From Sodalinema lacuna_A (GTDB taxonomy: Bacteria; Cyanobacteriota; Cyanobacteriia; Cyanobacteriales; Geitlerinemataceae): 64,000 bases of DNA. The notes below the pieces were generated by a model. That model had not been told where the DNA came from. It was given only the letters and a program-made list of their open reading frames with translations, and searched no databases. The position numbers and the translations under genes are program-made. Shown one piece after another: positions 54,163 through 63,345 of this stretch (position 1 is its first letter; each line of letters begins with the position of its first letter). The stretch covers positions 3,628 through 67,627 of the forward strand of contig FSSI02000025.1 of NCBI GenBank assembly GCA_900149785.2, in the 5' to 3' direction.

Positions 54163-54249
54163 GAACGAGGACAAAAAAAATTCCTCCCGCATCACCAGGA
54201 GGAATCAAGAGGAACTGTCGCATCGAGCGAGGAAATTGCATCGAGGGCC

Positions 54250-54486
54250 TTATGCGGATTCAGGGCATCGCACCCAGGTCAAATCTTTACGTTTAGCAGA
54301 ATCGAGGAACTGAAGTTCCGCACTTAACTTAACCCGATGACTTGAGTATGACAGCGATCGCCCGATAGACGCAGTGATACGCATCCCGAGTCTCCGTGAT
54401 ACTGCCGTAGATTTGAGGTGACGCACTCTGGGTTCTCTTGGTGATGCAATTGCGGACTTAACGGTGATCTGACTCACAGTTTCCAC
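54250..54486 (-). CDS. Possible small basic protein
   Basis: 78 residues starting METVSQITVKSAIASPREPR, with a basic middle (STAVSRRLGMRITASIGRSL) and an end LTWVRCPESA. It lies 27 bases after the SDR stop on the same strand. Composition is protein-like (Ser/Arg/Lys-rich, no repeats), but no family was recognised and there is no clear ribosome-binding site. It may be spurious. Confidence 0.35.
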   Translation of the reverse strand: METVSQITVKSAIASPREPRVRHLKSTAVSRRLGMRITASIGRSLSYSSHRVKLSAELQFLDSAKRKDLTWVRCPESA

Positions 54487-54513
54487 TTAAGTAGTTTTCC
54501 TGAGTCGTTTTCC

Positions 54514-55215
54514 CTAGATATCTCCGTACACGGGAACGGCGGCCCCACGTACATCTCGGGCGGCCTCGGAGGCGAGGAAACAAATCACGTCAGCCAGGGA
54601 ACTCGGTTTAACCCAACTGTCGGCGTTGTCATCTCCCATTGCGGCCCGGTTACTGGGAGTATCGATGACGCTGGGAAGGACGCAATTGGCGGTAATGCCG
54701 GTGTTTTGGGTTTCGGCAGCGATGGACTTGGTGAGGGCGACGACGGCTGCTTTGGCGGCACAATAGGCCGCTAATTGCGCCCCCGGTTCGACGGCCCCCC
54801 GTGAGCCTACGGTGACGATACGGCCGTAGCCCTGTTGCTGCATTTGAGCCAAACTGTACTTACAGGCTAAGAAGGTGGTGTTGAGGTTGAGATCGAGGTC
54901 TTTGCGCCAATCGCTATAGTCGTACTCATGAGTCGCTCCCATAGAGAAGCCACCGACGAGGTGAATCAAGACATCAACTCGCCCCATATCCTCAATCAGT
55001 TGGCGGACGGCACTTTCATCGAGTAAGTCAAGGAGGACAAACTGGATTTTCGAGAAGTCCTCCGGGGACATCTGTTGTTTGAGGCGATCGACCTCGGCGG
55101 TGTTGCGGTAGGGAATGGTGACGCTGGCCCCCTGGGCGACAATTTTGGGGGTGACACCCATCCCTAAGCCTCCGGTTCCTCCGGTGAGTAAGACAGTTTG
55201 ACCCTTCACAAGCAA
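54514..55215 (-). CDS. Short-chain dehydrogenase/reductase
   Basis: 233 residues. The NAD(P)-binding LLTGGTGGLGMGVTPKI is at the N-terminus, catalytic Ser in IVTVGSRGAVEPG, and Tyr/Lys in LAAYCAAKAAVVALTKSIA. The end VRGAAVPVYGDI is typical for classical SDRs. Substrate unknown; FabG-like or sugar/quinone reductases are equally possible. The sequence is intact. Confidence 0.9.
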   Translation of the reverse strand: MLVKGQTVLLTGGTGGLGMGVTPKIVAQGASVTIPYRNTAEVDRLKQQMSPEDFSKIQFVLLDLLDESAVRQLIEDMGRVDVLIHLVGGFSMGATHEYDYSDWRKDLDLNLNTTFLACKYSLAQMQQQGYGRIVTVGSRGAVEPGAQLAAYCAAKAAVVALTKSIAAETQNTGITANCVLPSVIDTPSNRAAMGDDNADSWVKPSSLADVICFLASEAARDVRGAAVPVYGDI

Positions 55216-55269
55216 ATTTCTCCCGTACTGAGGTTGAGTTCTAGTCTGTTCACTTCTAGTCTACGGAGA

Positions 55270-55998
55270 TTAGTAGCTAACTTCTAGGGTGACGGAGGCG
55301 GTGATTTGTTGTTCTCCTCCTTCGATGGGGGTTGAGGCGTCGGCGGCCAGGGCTTCGGTCCGTTGATACCTCACTGGGGGGGAGCCGTACTGGCTACCAC
55401 TGATGTTGATGCTGACGACCTCCCGCCGTTGCAGGTTGAGGCTGGCGAGAACGACATCGGCTTGAGAGCGAGCGTCTAGGGTGGCTTCTTGGAGGGCGCG
55501 ATCGCGGGCCTGGGCGATGGCTGCGTCACTGGCGACAAAGCTAACCCCGTTAATGCGGGTTGCACCTCGTGAGACGGCGGTATCGAGAAGTTCTCCGGCG
55601 GCGTCAGTCGAAATTTGGAAGCTGACGGTATTGGAGGCCCGATAGCCGCTAATCACCTGTTGGTCATTACGACGGGTATAGATGGGGTTGAGACGAACGC
55701 CGGTGGTTTGCAGTTTGTCCACATTGCGCGATCGCAGCAGTTCAACCACCGCCGAGGATTGACGAGCAGCTTGTTGTTGCGCCGCTTCAGCGGTCTCCGC
55801 ATCGACTTCAACGCCTAAACTCACCTGAGCGATGGTGGCGGGGATAAAGACCGATCCTTGTCCTTGAACGGTGAGGGTTCGCAGGGATTGTTCTTGGGCC
55901 ATAACGGGGGGTTGGCCGATAAGGGTGATGGTTCCAGAGGCGAGCATGAGGGCGGCTAGGGGGGTGAGTAAGCCTTGAGATAGACGATTCATGAACAT
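55270..55998 (-). CDS. SIMPL-domain (DUF541) exported protein
   Basis: 242 residues from ATG 55998 (55992 is an alternative). A signal peptide (LLTPLAALMLASGTITLIGQ) is followed by the SIMPL/DUF541 domain (~35-240): LTVQGQGSVFIPATIAQVSL, VVELLRSRNVDKLQTTGVRL and GYRASNTVSFQI. The family includes outer-membrane or periplasmic proteins linked to oxidative stress (YggE) and to IRAK-like signalling names by similarity; no enzymatic activity is established. Confidence 0.88.
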   Translation of the reverse strand: MFMNRLSQGLLTPLAALMLASGTITLIGQPPVMAQEQSLRTLTVQGQGSVFIPATIAQVSLGVEVDAETAEAAQQQAARQSSAVVELLRSRNVDKLQTTGVRLNPIYTRRNDQQVISGYRASNTVSFQISTDAAGELLDTAVSRGATRINGVSFVASDAAIAQARDRALQEATLDARSQADVVLASLNLQRREVVSINISGSQYGSPPVRYQRTEALAADASTPIEGGEQQITASVTLEVSY

Positions 55999-56076
55999 TC
56001 TCCGTAATAGGAATCAATGGCCTTGATTTTGACCGAAGATGCCCCTCTCTAGCGGCGAGACTGTGACAGAAGCTGA

Positions 56077-57075
56077 TCAGCCCAGATGCTCGCCAATTTC
56101 TAGGCGGGTTCCATTGGCAAAGTCCCAGCCGGACTGGGTTTTCTTGCCTGCTAGTTGTACTTCATCGAGTAACAGGAGTCCAGATCCTGTTTGCAGCACT
56201 GGCCCCAAATTCTTGATAATCTGTACCACCTCTCCGGGTTCTCCTGAGTCTGGGTTGAGGCGATCGCCCCAGGACTGTAATTGTCTGACCCACTCCTGAG
56301 GAAGTTGCTTATAATACTGCTCAGCGACGGGAACCGTGGCCTTAACTTTCAGGGACTGCTCTCGAAACTGGGTGACGGCATTGGGATAGAAGCCACGCAC
56401 CTGATTATGGAGGGCGATCGCCGGCCGCGTCCAATCGAGTTGATAGTCAGATTTCTCGATCAGTCGTGCATAGGTCGCCGCCTCGTCATCTTGGGGGGTG
56501 GCTTGCAGGGTTCGGGCCTCTAATCCTTGCAAGGTCTCCACCAGTAGAGAACCACAGTCTTGAGCTAAACGCGCGGCGACATCCCAGGCGTTATCGAGTA
56601 GGTGAATATCCAGAGAGGACTTCAGTAACATCGCCCCCGTATCCATCCCTACATCCATCTGCATGGTGGTCATTCCTGTTTGGGGGTCTCCGTGGTACAG
56701 ACACCATTGAATCGGGGCGGCCCCCCGATATTTCGGTAACAGGGAACCATGGCCGTTAATACAGCCGAGTCGGGGCATGTCTAAAATCTCTTGGGAGAGA
56801 ATTTGTCCATATGCCACAACAACAAAGACATCTGCTTGACTGTTTCGCAATTTGTCAAGGGTTTCGACATCTTTCTTAATCTTTTGCGGTTGCCAAACGG
56901 GAATCCCGGCTTCTACGGCAACGGTTTTGATGGGGGAGGGAATTAAGGTTTTGCCCCGGCCTCGGCGTTTTTCGGGCTGGGTGACGACGGCTGACACCTC
57001 AAACTCGGGATGCTCGATGAGGGTTTTTAGGCTGGGGACGGCAAATTGGGGGGTTCCTAGGAAGATGAGGTTCAT
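56077..57075 (-). CDS. fmt: Methionyl-tRNA formyltransferase
   Basis: 332 residues. It formylates Met-tRNA for translation initiation using 10-formyl-tetrahydrofolate. Motifs are MNLIFLGTPQFAVPSLKTLI, the catalytic region INGHGSLLPKYRGAAPIQWC with Asn and His, and DVGMDTGAMLLKSS with the catalytic Asp. The C-terminal OB-like domain (~210-320) binds tRNA. A heptamer run separates it from the OmpA-like gene upstream on the same strand. Confidence 0.96.
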   Translation of the reverse strand: MNLIFLGTPQFAVPSLKTLIEHPEFEVSAVVTQPEKRRGRGKTLIPSPIKTVAVEAGIPVWQPQKIKKDVETLDKLRNSQADVFVVVAYGQILSQEILDMPRLGCINGHGSLLPKYRGAAPIQWCLYHGDPQTGMTTMQMDVGMDTGAMLLKSSLDIHLLDNAWDVAARLAQDCGSLLVETLQGLEARTLQATPQDDEAATYARLIEKSDYQLDWTRPAIALHNQVRGFYPNAVTQFREQSLKVKATVPVAEQYYKQLPQEWVRQLQSWGDRLNPDSGEPGEVVQIIKNLGPVLQTGSGLLLLDEVQLAGKKTQSGWDFANGTRLEIGEHLG

Positions 57076-57110
57076 GAGAAGGGAACAGGGAACAGGGAAC
57101 AGGGAACAGG
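57074..57110. repeat. Short heptamer run (GGGAACA x4)
   Basis: Four GGGAACA units sit between fmt and the OmpA-like gene, overlapping where the fmt ribosome-binding site should be. Confidence 0.9.
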
Positions 57111-57115
57111 GGGGA

Positions 57116-58045
57116 TTAGGGTCTGACTCGGATTTCGATGCGGCGGTTGCGTTGGCGGTTGGCGGGACTGTTGTTGCTGGCGGCGAAGCGACTGGACCCG
57201 TAACCGATGCTGACCCAGCGTAGAGGGGTGTCGGTGTTGCTGGTGAGATATTGTTCGACTTGTTTGGCTTGCTCGAAGGTTTTCTCTAGGCTGGCATCGT
57301 TGTCGTCGGTTGCGTCAAGGTAGCCGCCGATGTAAACCGTTGCCCCTTCGAGGGTTTGTAGTTCGTCGAGGAGGCGATCGAGGATGCTGGCTCGGGTGGG
57401 ATCGAGGACTTCGCCACTGTCGGAGAAGAGAATATCACTGGGAAGGGTCAGCCGTAGGGGCATTCCGGGGCTGAGTCGGGGAGGGGCGATCGCCTCGGGA
57501 GGGTCAACGATCGCCTGAAGTTCGTTTAACTGAGTGGCAATCAGGGTCACTTGGGACTGAATATCGGTCTTTTGGGCCTCGAAGGTGTTTTCCTCCTCTG
57601 TCGCGTCTTCTGTCGCGTCTTCTGGGGCATCTGCGGGAGCCTCTTCAGGGGTCAGAGCGGCCAGTTGTCGATTCAGTTGCGTTACCTGCTCTTGTAACTG
57701 AACAATGGTGTCTTGAACTTGCTGGCGATCGAGGTCGGCGGGAGGGGGATCCGGGGTTGGTGATGATGGGGTTGGGTTCGTGATTTGGCGAATTTGCACT
57801 CGCCAGCGTTCGCTGAGGGGTTTTTCGGGGTTGGCTTGTGGGGACCTTTGCGCCCAAACGAGGCCACCAATTACCCCTAGGCTGAGACTCACACCTAGGG
57901 TCAACAGGCGAACGATAAAGATGGCGATCGCCCCGAGGAACGATCCCGACGAGGAGGACGCAGACGATGAGGCTGAGCGCCCAGCACGACGGCGATCGCG
58001 GCGGGAGCGAGCGGTGTTGGGATCTGGGGGAGGAGATTGGCTCAT
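57116..58045 (-). CDS. OmpA-like peptidoglycan-binding membrane protein
   Basis: 309 residues. A basic N-terminus (RSRRDRRRAGRS) precedes a membrane anchor (AIAIFIVRLLTLGVSLSLGV), a coiled-coil/acidic linker (~90-190) and an OmpA C-terminal domain (~200-309) with ILFSDSGEVLDPTRASILDR, TVYIGGYLDATDD and the end NRQRNRRIEIRV. OmpA domains bind peptidoglycan. The gene starts six bases after DUF4335, so the three genes upstream form an operon. An envelope role for the operon is inferred from this member. Confidence 0.85.
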   Translation of the reverse strand: MSQSPPPDPNTARSRRDRRRAGRSASSSASSSSGSFLGAIAIFIVRLLTLGVSLSLGVIGGLVWAQRSPQANPEKPLSERWRVQIRQITNPTPSSPTPDPPPADLDRQQVQDTIVQLQEQVTQLNRQLAALTPEEAPADAPEDATEDATEEENTFEAQKTDIQSQVTLIATQLNELQAIVDPPEAIAPPRLSPGMPLRLTLPSDILFSDSGEVLDPTRASILDRLLDELQTLEGATVYIGGYLDATDDNDASLEKTFEQAKQVEQYLTSNTDTPLRWVSIGYGSSRFAASNNSPANRQRNRRIEIRVRP

Positions 58046-58051
58046 AGGGGC

Positions 58052-59422
58052 TTAACGTCGTCCATCCCAGGGGCCAATTTGGATCGTCCCCCGAGGTGTA
58101 AAGACCACTCGAAACTCAGCAATGGGAACTAGGGTAACGCGATCGTCTTGAATTTCGACTCCTGCGGCCGGATTGTATAGAGGTTCAATGGGAAGTTCGC
58201 CAAAATAGACGGATGCGACATCAGAAAGGGGTTCATATTGAGTGATCTCCCCGTCCTCGGTGACGGCCAGACGATAGTCTAAATTGCGATCGAAGACCGG
58301 TGTTGTCTCCCATTCCTCATAAAGCGCATCACGCACCTCGAAGATGAGCCGATCAATGGTGGCGACATCGGTAATGCGAGGGGTGCGGCTGGAGCGAGAA
58401 ATGCCATCCCAGGGACTCACTTGTAAGACGCCATTGGGGCGAAAGACGACTTTATACTCAGCCAACGACTCTACAGAGGCGGTTCCGCCGTCTACGGGGA
58501 GATACAACAAGCTCGACAGGGGGGTTTCTCCGTCAAACTCGCGGGCGCGATCGCTCTCTGGACGATAGCCTAAGATGGCGCCATCCTCCCCAACACTGAC
58601 ACGATAGACTAAATCCTCATCAAAGGTTGGGGTGGTCGTCCAAGCGTCGTCAATCTCGTGATAGAGCTTATAGCGCAATGCGGCCAGTAAGTCGGGATCC
58701 TCGATGGGGGTGACGGTATCGGCTAACTGGGCGAGATCCTCACGGTCGGGATTGGCCGAGGGTTCCGGGGGCGAGTCGTTAGCTGTTGGGGTGGTGATGG
58801 CCTCGCTGAGTTCTTCGGTGTCTTCGAGGACATTCTCCCGAGGTTGTTCGACTTCGGGAACCGGTAGGGGAGACAAGGCGATCGCGGCCACCACTAGACT
58901 CGATAGGCCGATGGCGAAGGGGGCGGCCCGTTGGCTGACGGGTTCTTCGTTTTTCGCTTGGCGGCGGTTTCTCGGGAGTAGCTTGAGTTGGCGATCGGGA
59001 AGGGTGCGGCGATCGCTCAAGAGTTGATCGACTACGTCGACTAAGTCAAATAGTTGTAGGGTGGTCAGATCAATTTGCAGGGGTTCAGAGGTGCTTGCGT
59101 CTTGGGGCGATCGCAGATTGAGGCGATGTAACCCTCCCTCTAGCGGTGTAAGGGTGACCCAAGACTGAGGCGATTGGACGGCTACCTTGCCCATTCCCAG
59201 GAAACTCTGGGTATAGTCGCTGGTGGCGGCCACTAACTCATCGAGGAAGTCCAGCCCCCCGCTGAGGGCATTGGGTTTGCCTAAAACATGACATTCAGCA
59301 CTGACGAGAACGCAGAGGCGCGATCGCGTCGACTGCTGCGATTGTGAGTCGCCATTTGGCTCATCTAACCCTTCTACAATCAGGGTACATCCCGGTAAAC
59401 TATACTTGCGCCGTACAACCAT
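58052..59422 (-). CDS. DUF4335 family protein
   Basis: 456 residues. The N-terminal MVVRRKYSLPGCTLIVEGLD and LCVLVSAECHVLG (~1-150) define the DUF4335 family, restricted to cyanobacteria as far as I know. A membrane segment (FAIGLSSLVVAAIALSPLPV, ~167-187) separates it from two repeats of a ~95-residue unit: DDAWTTTPTFDEDLVYRV and YEEWETTPVFDRNLDYRL begin the copies, each ending in a VVF(R/T)P-G-(L/T)-(L/I)-Q-(V/I)-PWDG pattern. The start overlaps the DUF3038 stop by one base. The function is unknown. Confidence 0.85.
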   Translation of the reverse strand: MVVRRKYSLPGCTLIVEGLDEPNGDSQSQQSTRSRLCVLVSAECHVLGKPNALSGGLDFLDELVAATSDYTQSFLGMGKVAVQSPQSWVTLTPLEGGLHRLNLRSPQDASTSEPLQIDLTTLQLFDLVDVVDQLLSDRRTLPDRQLKLLPRNRRQAKNEEPVSQRAAPFAIGLSSLVVAAIALSPLPVPEVEQPRENVLEDTEELSEAITTPTANDSPPEPSANPDREDLAQLADTVTPIEDPDLLAALRYKLYHEIDDAWTTTPTFDEDLVYRVSVGEDGAILGYRPESDRAREFDGETPLSSLLYLPVDGGTASVESLAEYKVVFRPNGVLQVSPWDGISRSSRTPRITDVATIDRLIFEVRDALYEEWETTPVFDRNLDYRLAVTEDGEITQYEPLSDVASVYFGELPIEPLYNPAAGVEIQDDRVTLVPIAEFRVVFTPRGTIQIGPWDGRR

Positions 59423-60030
59423 CAGACCTCTCCATCAAACAAACTCACCCAAAACCGAGTTAAACCTGCGGTTCCGGTACAAAATAGTAACTTTTCTAGT
59501 AACTCAACTGCCAGATTATCGAGCTTTTCGTCCGTGTCGTAAACCATCACCCCGGAACGACGGGGATTCATGCGGCTGCGGAAGTGGGTGCGAAAACGGG
59601 AGAGATAAACGGCTAACTGAGGATGTTTCTCTAAGGGCAGGTTTTGCTCCCGTAACTGCTGGGCCTCTTTGTTGAGTTGCCGTAGCCGCAGCATCATCGA
59701 TCGCGCGAGCTGACAGGTAATAATGGTTAGGACTTTCGCTTCCTCTTGTGAGAGGGGACGGCGGCGACTGGCTCGCCGTAGGGGATTGGTGTTGCGGATA
59801 CGCCAAACCGTGACGCGATCGCTCAACACCGAGTTGAGTTCTAATTGATGGGCCAGACTCAGGATTTTTTCAGATCCACTGAGATCGAGAGCCTCAATCG
59901 CCAACAACATCAAATCGAGTTGGACACGAGTTCGCCGGGAACAGCCGTGATGAGTCACCGGCATATCCGGCAATTGCTGTTGTAGTGGCGTTAGGGTCGA
60001 ATCGTGTGTTTGCGGAGGATTGGAGACCAT
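59422..60030 (-). CDS. DUF3038 family protein
   Basis: 202 residues, mostly helical, with LDLMLLAIEALDLSGSEKIL, VTVWRIRNTNPLRRASRRR, LSQEEAKVLTIITCQLARSM and LEKLLFCTGTAGLTRFWVSL. This matches DUF3038, a cyanobacterial family whose genes are regularly followed by DUF4335. It overlaps that gene (TGATG) and is the first of the DUF3038-DUF4335-OmpA operon. There is no signal or membrane segment, so it is probably a cytoplasmic partner. Function unknown. Confidence 0.85.
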   Translation of the reverse strand: MVSNPPQTHDSTLTPLQQQLPDMPVTHHGCSRRTRVQLDLMLLAIEALDLSGSEKILSLAHQLELNSVLSDRVTVWRIRNTNPLRRASRRRPLSQEEAKVLTIITCQLARSMMLRLRQLNKEAQQLREQNLPLEKHPQLAVYLSRFRTHFRSRMNPRRSGVMVYDTDEKLDNLAVELLEKLLFCTGTAGLTRFWVSLFDGEV

Positions 60031-60296
60031 GAGGCGCGAAGCTGACAGGTGAACGTGGTTAGTGGCCGATGCAACCCGGCGGTGGGCGGTGTAATGGGGC
60101 CATGACTCGGTTGGTCGATCAACCGCTCAAAGCTAGATTATTACATTCTCGGCGATCGCTAGCATTCCCGGCCCGTTTCCCCCGAGCCAAGTTGAACGCT
60201 TTAGCCCTGGAAGTTTCCTGATAGGATTTGTGGAGACTGATGCCCATGTCCCCAGTCCGACGAGTTCATCGAAAGCGCGAGAAACATACCATTATC

Positions 60297-60809
60297 ATGG
60301 ATCTAAAATCCCTCATCCGCGACGTTCCCGACTTCCCCAAACCCGGAATTGTCTTCCGAGACATTACCACCCTGCTGGCAGATCCCGAAGGACTCCGCTG
60401 CACCCTCGATCGCCTTGTGGAGCAATGCCGTCCACTGCGCCCCGATATTATCATTGGCATGGAGTCCCGTGGCTTTCTGTTTGGCGTGCATCTAGCCTAC
60501 CGTCTCGGGGCCGGCTTTGTTCCCGTCCGTAAACCGAAAAAACTGCCTCGGGCGGTCCATCATGTTGAGTATGAGTTGGAATATGGCCGCGATCGCCTAG
60601 AAATCCATCAAGATGCCATTCAGGCGGGAGCTCGGGTGGTCATCGTTGATGATCTCATCGCCACTGGGGGAACCGCCAAAGCTACGGCGCAACTGGTTGA
60701 ACACTCCCAGGGTGATCTAGTTGGTTTTGCCTTTGTTATCGAACTCAACGCTTTGGCTGGCCGCCAACAGTTGCCTGACGTTCCCATTGTGAGTCTCGTT
60801 CAATACTAA
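60297..60809 (+). CDS. apt: Adenine phosphoribosyltransferase
   Basis: 170 residues from ATG 60297 (MDLKSLIRDVPDFPKPGIVF). It converts adenine and PRPP to AMP in purine salvage. Motifs are FRDITTLLADPEG, IIGMESRGFLFGVHLAYRLG and the PRPP loop VVIVDDLIATGGTAKAT. Upstream in-frame codons do not match the family. A 266-base gap separates it from the divergent DUF3038 gene and should hold both promoters. Confidence 0.96.
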   Translation: MDLKSLIRDVPDFPKPGIVFRDITTLLADPEGLRCTLDRLVEQCRPLRPDIIIGMESRGFLFGVHLAYRLGAGFVPVRKPKKLPRAVHHVEYELEYGRDRLEIHQDAIQAGARVVIVDDLIATGGTAKATAQLVEHSQGDLVGFAFVIELNALAGRQQLPDVPIVSLVQY

Positions 60810-60857
60810 CTCACGCCTTTGGACCACGCTCACCGTTCCCCATGATTGACACTGTCG

Positions 60858-61913
60858 ATGACTTCTCCTTCCTCCTCAAGTCCTAAACCCAAACGTCCTC
60901 TCGGTCAACGTCTGACGGAGTTGTTCGAGAATGACACCACAATTTATGTCATTCAACGACTTGGACAAGGACTGTTAACCTTATTGATCGCCTCAATGTT
61001 GTGCTTCGCGGTCATGAAGTTAGCTCCTGGGGACTTTTTAGACACCTATAGTCAAAATCCAACGGTGTCTCAAGAACTCTTAGATGACTTAACGCAGCGG
61101 TATGGCTTGGATAAACCGGCGATCACCCAATATCGCCTCTGGTTAACTTCAATTGTGACTCAGGGCGATTTTGGCTGGAGTTTAATGTATCAGCAACCGG
61201 TGACCACTTTGATTGGCAATCGGGTGTTTAATACGTTAATTTTGTCAATTTTTTCTCTGATTATGACTTGGACAATTGCCATTCCCTTGGGAATTGTTGC
61301 CGCCGTTCGTCAAAATAGCACAATCGACCGAGTGTTGAGAATTTTGAGTTATGGAGGACAAGGATTTCCGAGTTTTATTACGGCTCTGTTGTTACTCATT
61401 TTGGCGCAAAATCTTACTCCTTTAGTTCCCGTGGGAAATATGACCAGTGTTTTTCATGATGATTTATCAACGGTGGGTAAAGGGTTAGACATTCTTTGGC
61501 ACGCCTTACTTCCGACGTTGGCGTTGAGTATTACCAGTTTTGCTGGGTTACAACGTTTGATGCGCGGACAACTACTCGATGTGTTACGACAGGATTATAT
61601 TCGCACAGCTCGCGCCAAAGGATTGTCAGAGAAAAAAGTGATTTATGTTCATGCGTTGCGCAATGCCATCAACCCTATGATTACGTTGTTGGGGTTTGAG
61701 TTTGCCGCTCTGCTAAGTGGCTCGTTTATTGCTGAGTTTTTCTTTAGTTGGCCGGGATTGGGGAAACTGATTCTTGAGGCACTTCGCTCTCAAGATCCCT
61801 TTGTGGTGATGGCCGGGTTAATGATGGGAGCAACCATGTTGATTGTCGGTAATTTGTTGGCTGACTTGCTCTTAAAAGCGGTTGATCCTCGCATTGAATT
61901 AACGAATAACTAG
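60858..61913 (+). CDS. ABC transporter permease, DppB/OppB type
   Basis: 351 residues from ATG 60858; a TTG at 60846 is an alternative. After a basic N-terminus come six predicted membrane helices (LGQGLLTLLIASMLCFAVMK first) and the BPD_transp_1 loop LRQDYIRTARAKGLSEKKVI that contacts the ATPase. LAPGDFLD and YGLDKPAITQYRLWL are typical of peptide/nickel-type permeases. The partner permease (DppC), ATPases and binding protein are not adjacent, so the transporter is scattered. The substrate may be peptides or another small solute. Confidence 0.9.
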   Translation: MTSPSSSSPKPKRPLGQRLTELFENDTTIYVIQRLGQGLLTLLIASMLCFAVMKLAPGDFLDTYSQNPTVSQELLDDLTQRYGLDKPAITQYRLWLTSIVTQGDFGWSLMYQQPVTTLIGNRVFNTLILSIFSLIMTWTIAIPLGIVAAVRQNSTIDRVLRILSYGGQGFPSFITALLLLILAQNLTPLVPVGNMTSVFHDDLSTVGKGLDILWHALLPTLALSITSFAGLQRLMRGQLLDVLRQDYIRTARAKGLSEKKVIYVHALRNAINPMITLLGFEFAALLSGSFIAEFFFSWPGLGKLILEALRSQDPFVVMAGLMMGATMLIVGNLLADLLLKAVDPRIELTNN

Positions 61914-61954
61914 CGGGGGATGGTTCGAGGATTTTCCTGTAGATATCTTGGATA

Positions 61955-62239
61955 ATGATGTTTTCTGAAACCTATTATGTGTTGCGATCGCAGCAAGATG
62001 GCCAATATCTAGCCGCGCGTCCCGAGGTTGAGGGCGATCGCTATTTGTTGCTATTCACAGAGCATTTTGATGCCCTCAGCTATGTCAACCGCTTTGCGGA
62101 AGACTATAAAGCGCAAATTTCGGTCGAATCCCTCGCCACTCCCAGCCTAAAACCCCTACTTCAGCGTTGGGGATATGTCGGATTTGCCCTCGTGCGCGAT
62201 CCCCTCTTACCTCGCTTGGAGTTTCTACGAGCTAGCTAA
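61955..62239 (+). CDS. Conserved hypothetical small protein
   Basis: 94 residues (ATG 61955 or 61958), MFSETYYVLRSQQDGQYLAA at the start, then LLLFTEHFDALSYVNRFAED and an end LVRDPLLPRLEFLRAS. No motif, signal or membrane segment. Resembles a short cyanobacterial family without an assigned role. It lies 61 bases before egtD on the same strand and 41 bases after the permease gene. Confidence 0.65.
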   Translation: MMFSETYYVLRSQQDGQYLAARPEVEGDRYLLLFTEHFDALSYVNRFAEDYKAQISVESLATPSLKPLLQRWGYVGFALVRDPLLPRLEFLRAS

Positions 62240-62299
62240 GATCTCCAGCCCAGATGGCACAATGGATCGAGAATCCTTCCATAGCTGTTGCCATTGTTT

Positions 62300-63334
62300 A
62301 TGTCACCCTCTAATCTTCCCCAGACTTCATCCTGTCAGGATGGCGATCGCCTCACGGTAACTCACCTCAGTCAAACTAGCCCTAACCCATCCCCAGCGGG
62401 GGCTGATGTCCGTGAAGGCTTGCAACAGATTCCTAAAACCCTGCCAGCTCAATACTTCTACGACGATCGCGGTTCCCAACTCTTTGAGCAAATCTGCGAT
62501 CTCCCCGAATACTACCCCACCCGCACTGAAGCCAGTATCCTGCAAACCGCCGCCCCGGAAATCGCAAGCCTCACCGGAAACAGCGAACTGGTGGAACTCG
62601 GGAGTGGAAGTTCGACCAAAACTCGGCTTCTTCTCGATGCGTATTGCCAATCCCTCACCCCCGAGCGCTCTGCGCTGATCTATCGTGCCATTGATGTTAG
62701 TGGGGGAATGCTGCAACAGAGCGCCCAAACCCTCCTCAACGACTATCCTCCGCTACACGTGCAAGGATTAGTCGGAACCTATGAACAAGCCTTAGATCAT
62801 CTTCCCCCCACGGAAGCCGATAGCCGTCTGTTGCTGTTTCTCGGTAGCACCCTCGGTAACCTCAAACCCGAGGCTTGTCAGCAATTTTTGCAACGGGTTA
62901 GCCAGGCCCTGCATCCTGGGGAGTATTTTCTGTTAGGGATTGATCTCGCGAAGCCGAAATCGATCCTAGAGGCGGCGTACAACGACGCTCAAGGGGTGAC
63001 GGCTGCCTTTAACTTGAATATGTTGGCCCATCTCAATCGACGCTTTGAGGGTAACTTTAAGGTTGATCAATTTGAACATTGGGCGTTTTTCAACGAAAAA
63101 GACTCCCAAATTGAAATGCACTTACGCTCTCAGGTCTCTCAATCAGTCACCCTACGTCAGTTGGATCTGACCCTAGAGTTAGCCCAAGGAGAGACGATTC
63201 AAACGGAGATTTCTCGTAAATTTAAGTATCCTGATATTGTCGAATCTCTGAACCAGGTCAAGTTAGAGACGGTTCATTGCTGGAGTGATCCACAGAATTG
63301 GTTTGCTGTGCTATTAACCCGTCGCCGTCCTTAA
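62300..63334 (+). CDS. egtD: L-histidine N-alpha-methyltransferase (EgtD family)
   Basis: 344 residues from ATG 62300 (MSPSNLPQTSS). The EgtD family start LQQIPKTLPAQYFYDDRGSQ, then LFEQICDLPEYYPTRTEASI, the SAM site LVELGSGSSTKTRLLLDAY and LLFLGSTLGNLKPEAC are clear. EgtD trimethylates histidine to hercynine, the first step of ergothioneine synthesis. The sulfur-transferring partner EgtB is often adjacent in cyanobacteria but is not here. The gene appears intact; related histidine-type methyltransferases of other pathways remain possible. Confidence 0.88.
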   Translation: MSPSNLPQTSSCQDGDRLTVTHLSQTSPNPSPAGADVREGLQQIPKTLPAQYFYDDRGSQLFEQICDLPEYYPTRTEASILQTAAPEIASLTGNSELVELGSGSSTKTRLLLDAYCQSLTPERSALIYRAIDVSGGMLQQSAQTLLNDYPPLHVQGLVGTYEQALDHLPPTEADSRLLLFLGSTLGNLKPEACQQFLQRVSQALHPGEYFLLGIDLAKPKSILEAAYNDAQGVTAAFNLNMLAHLNRRFEGNFKVDQFEHWAFFNEKDSQIEMHLRSQVSQSVTLRQLDLTLELAQGETIQTEISRKFKYPDIVESLNQVKLETVHCWSDPQNWFAVLLTRRRP

Positions 63335-63345
63335 CTGGCTTAATT

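Larger units (their letters stand above)
53956..54513. other. Intergenic region with repeats and a possible small gene
   Basis: About 558 bases. The glycosyltransferase-proximal part holds a heptamer array (54027-54162). The remainder holds one candidate small gene (54250-54486) and no recognised RNA. Confidence 0.4.

Noticed and set aside
53956..54195. N-terminal extension of the glycosyltransferase reading PVPRSLF repeats
   Set aside because: Derives from the heptamer array; the family start MSDLNISAIICTHNRD is at 53955.
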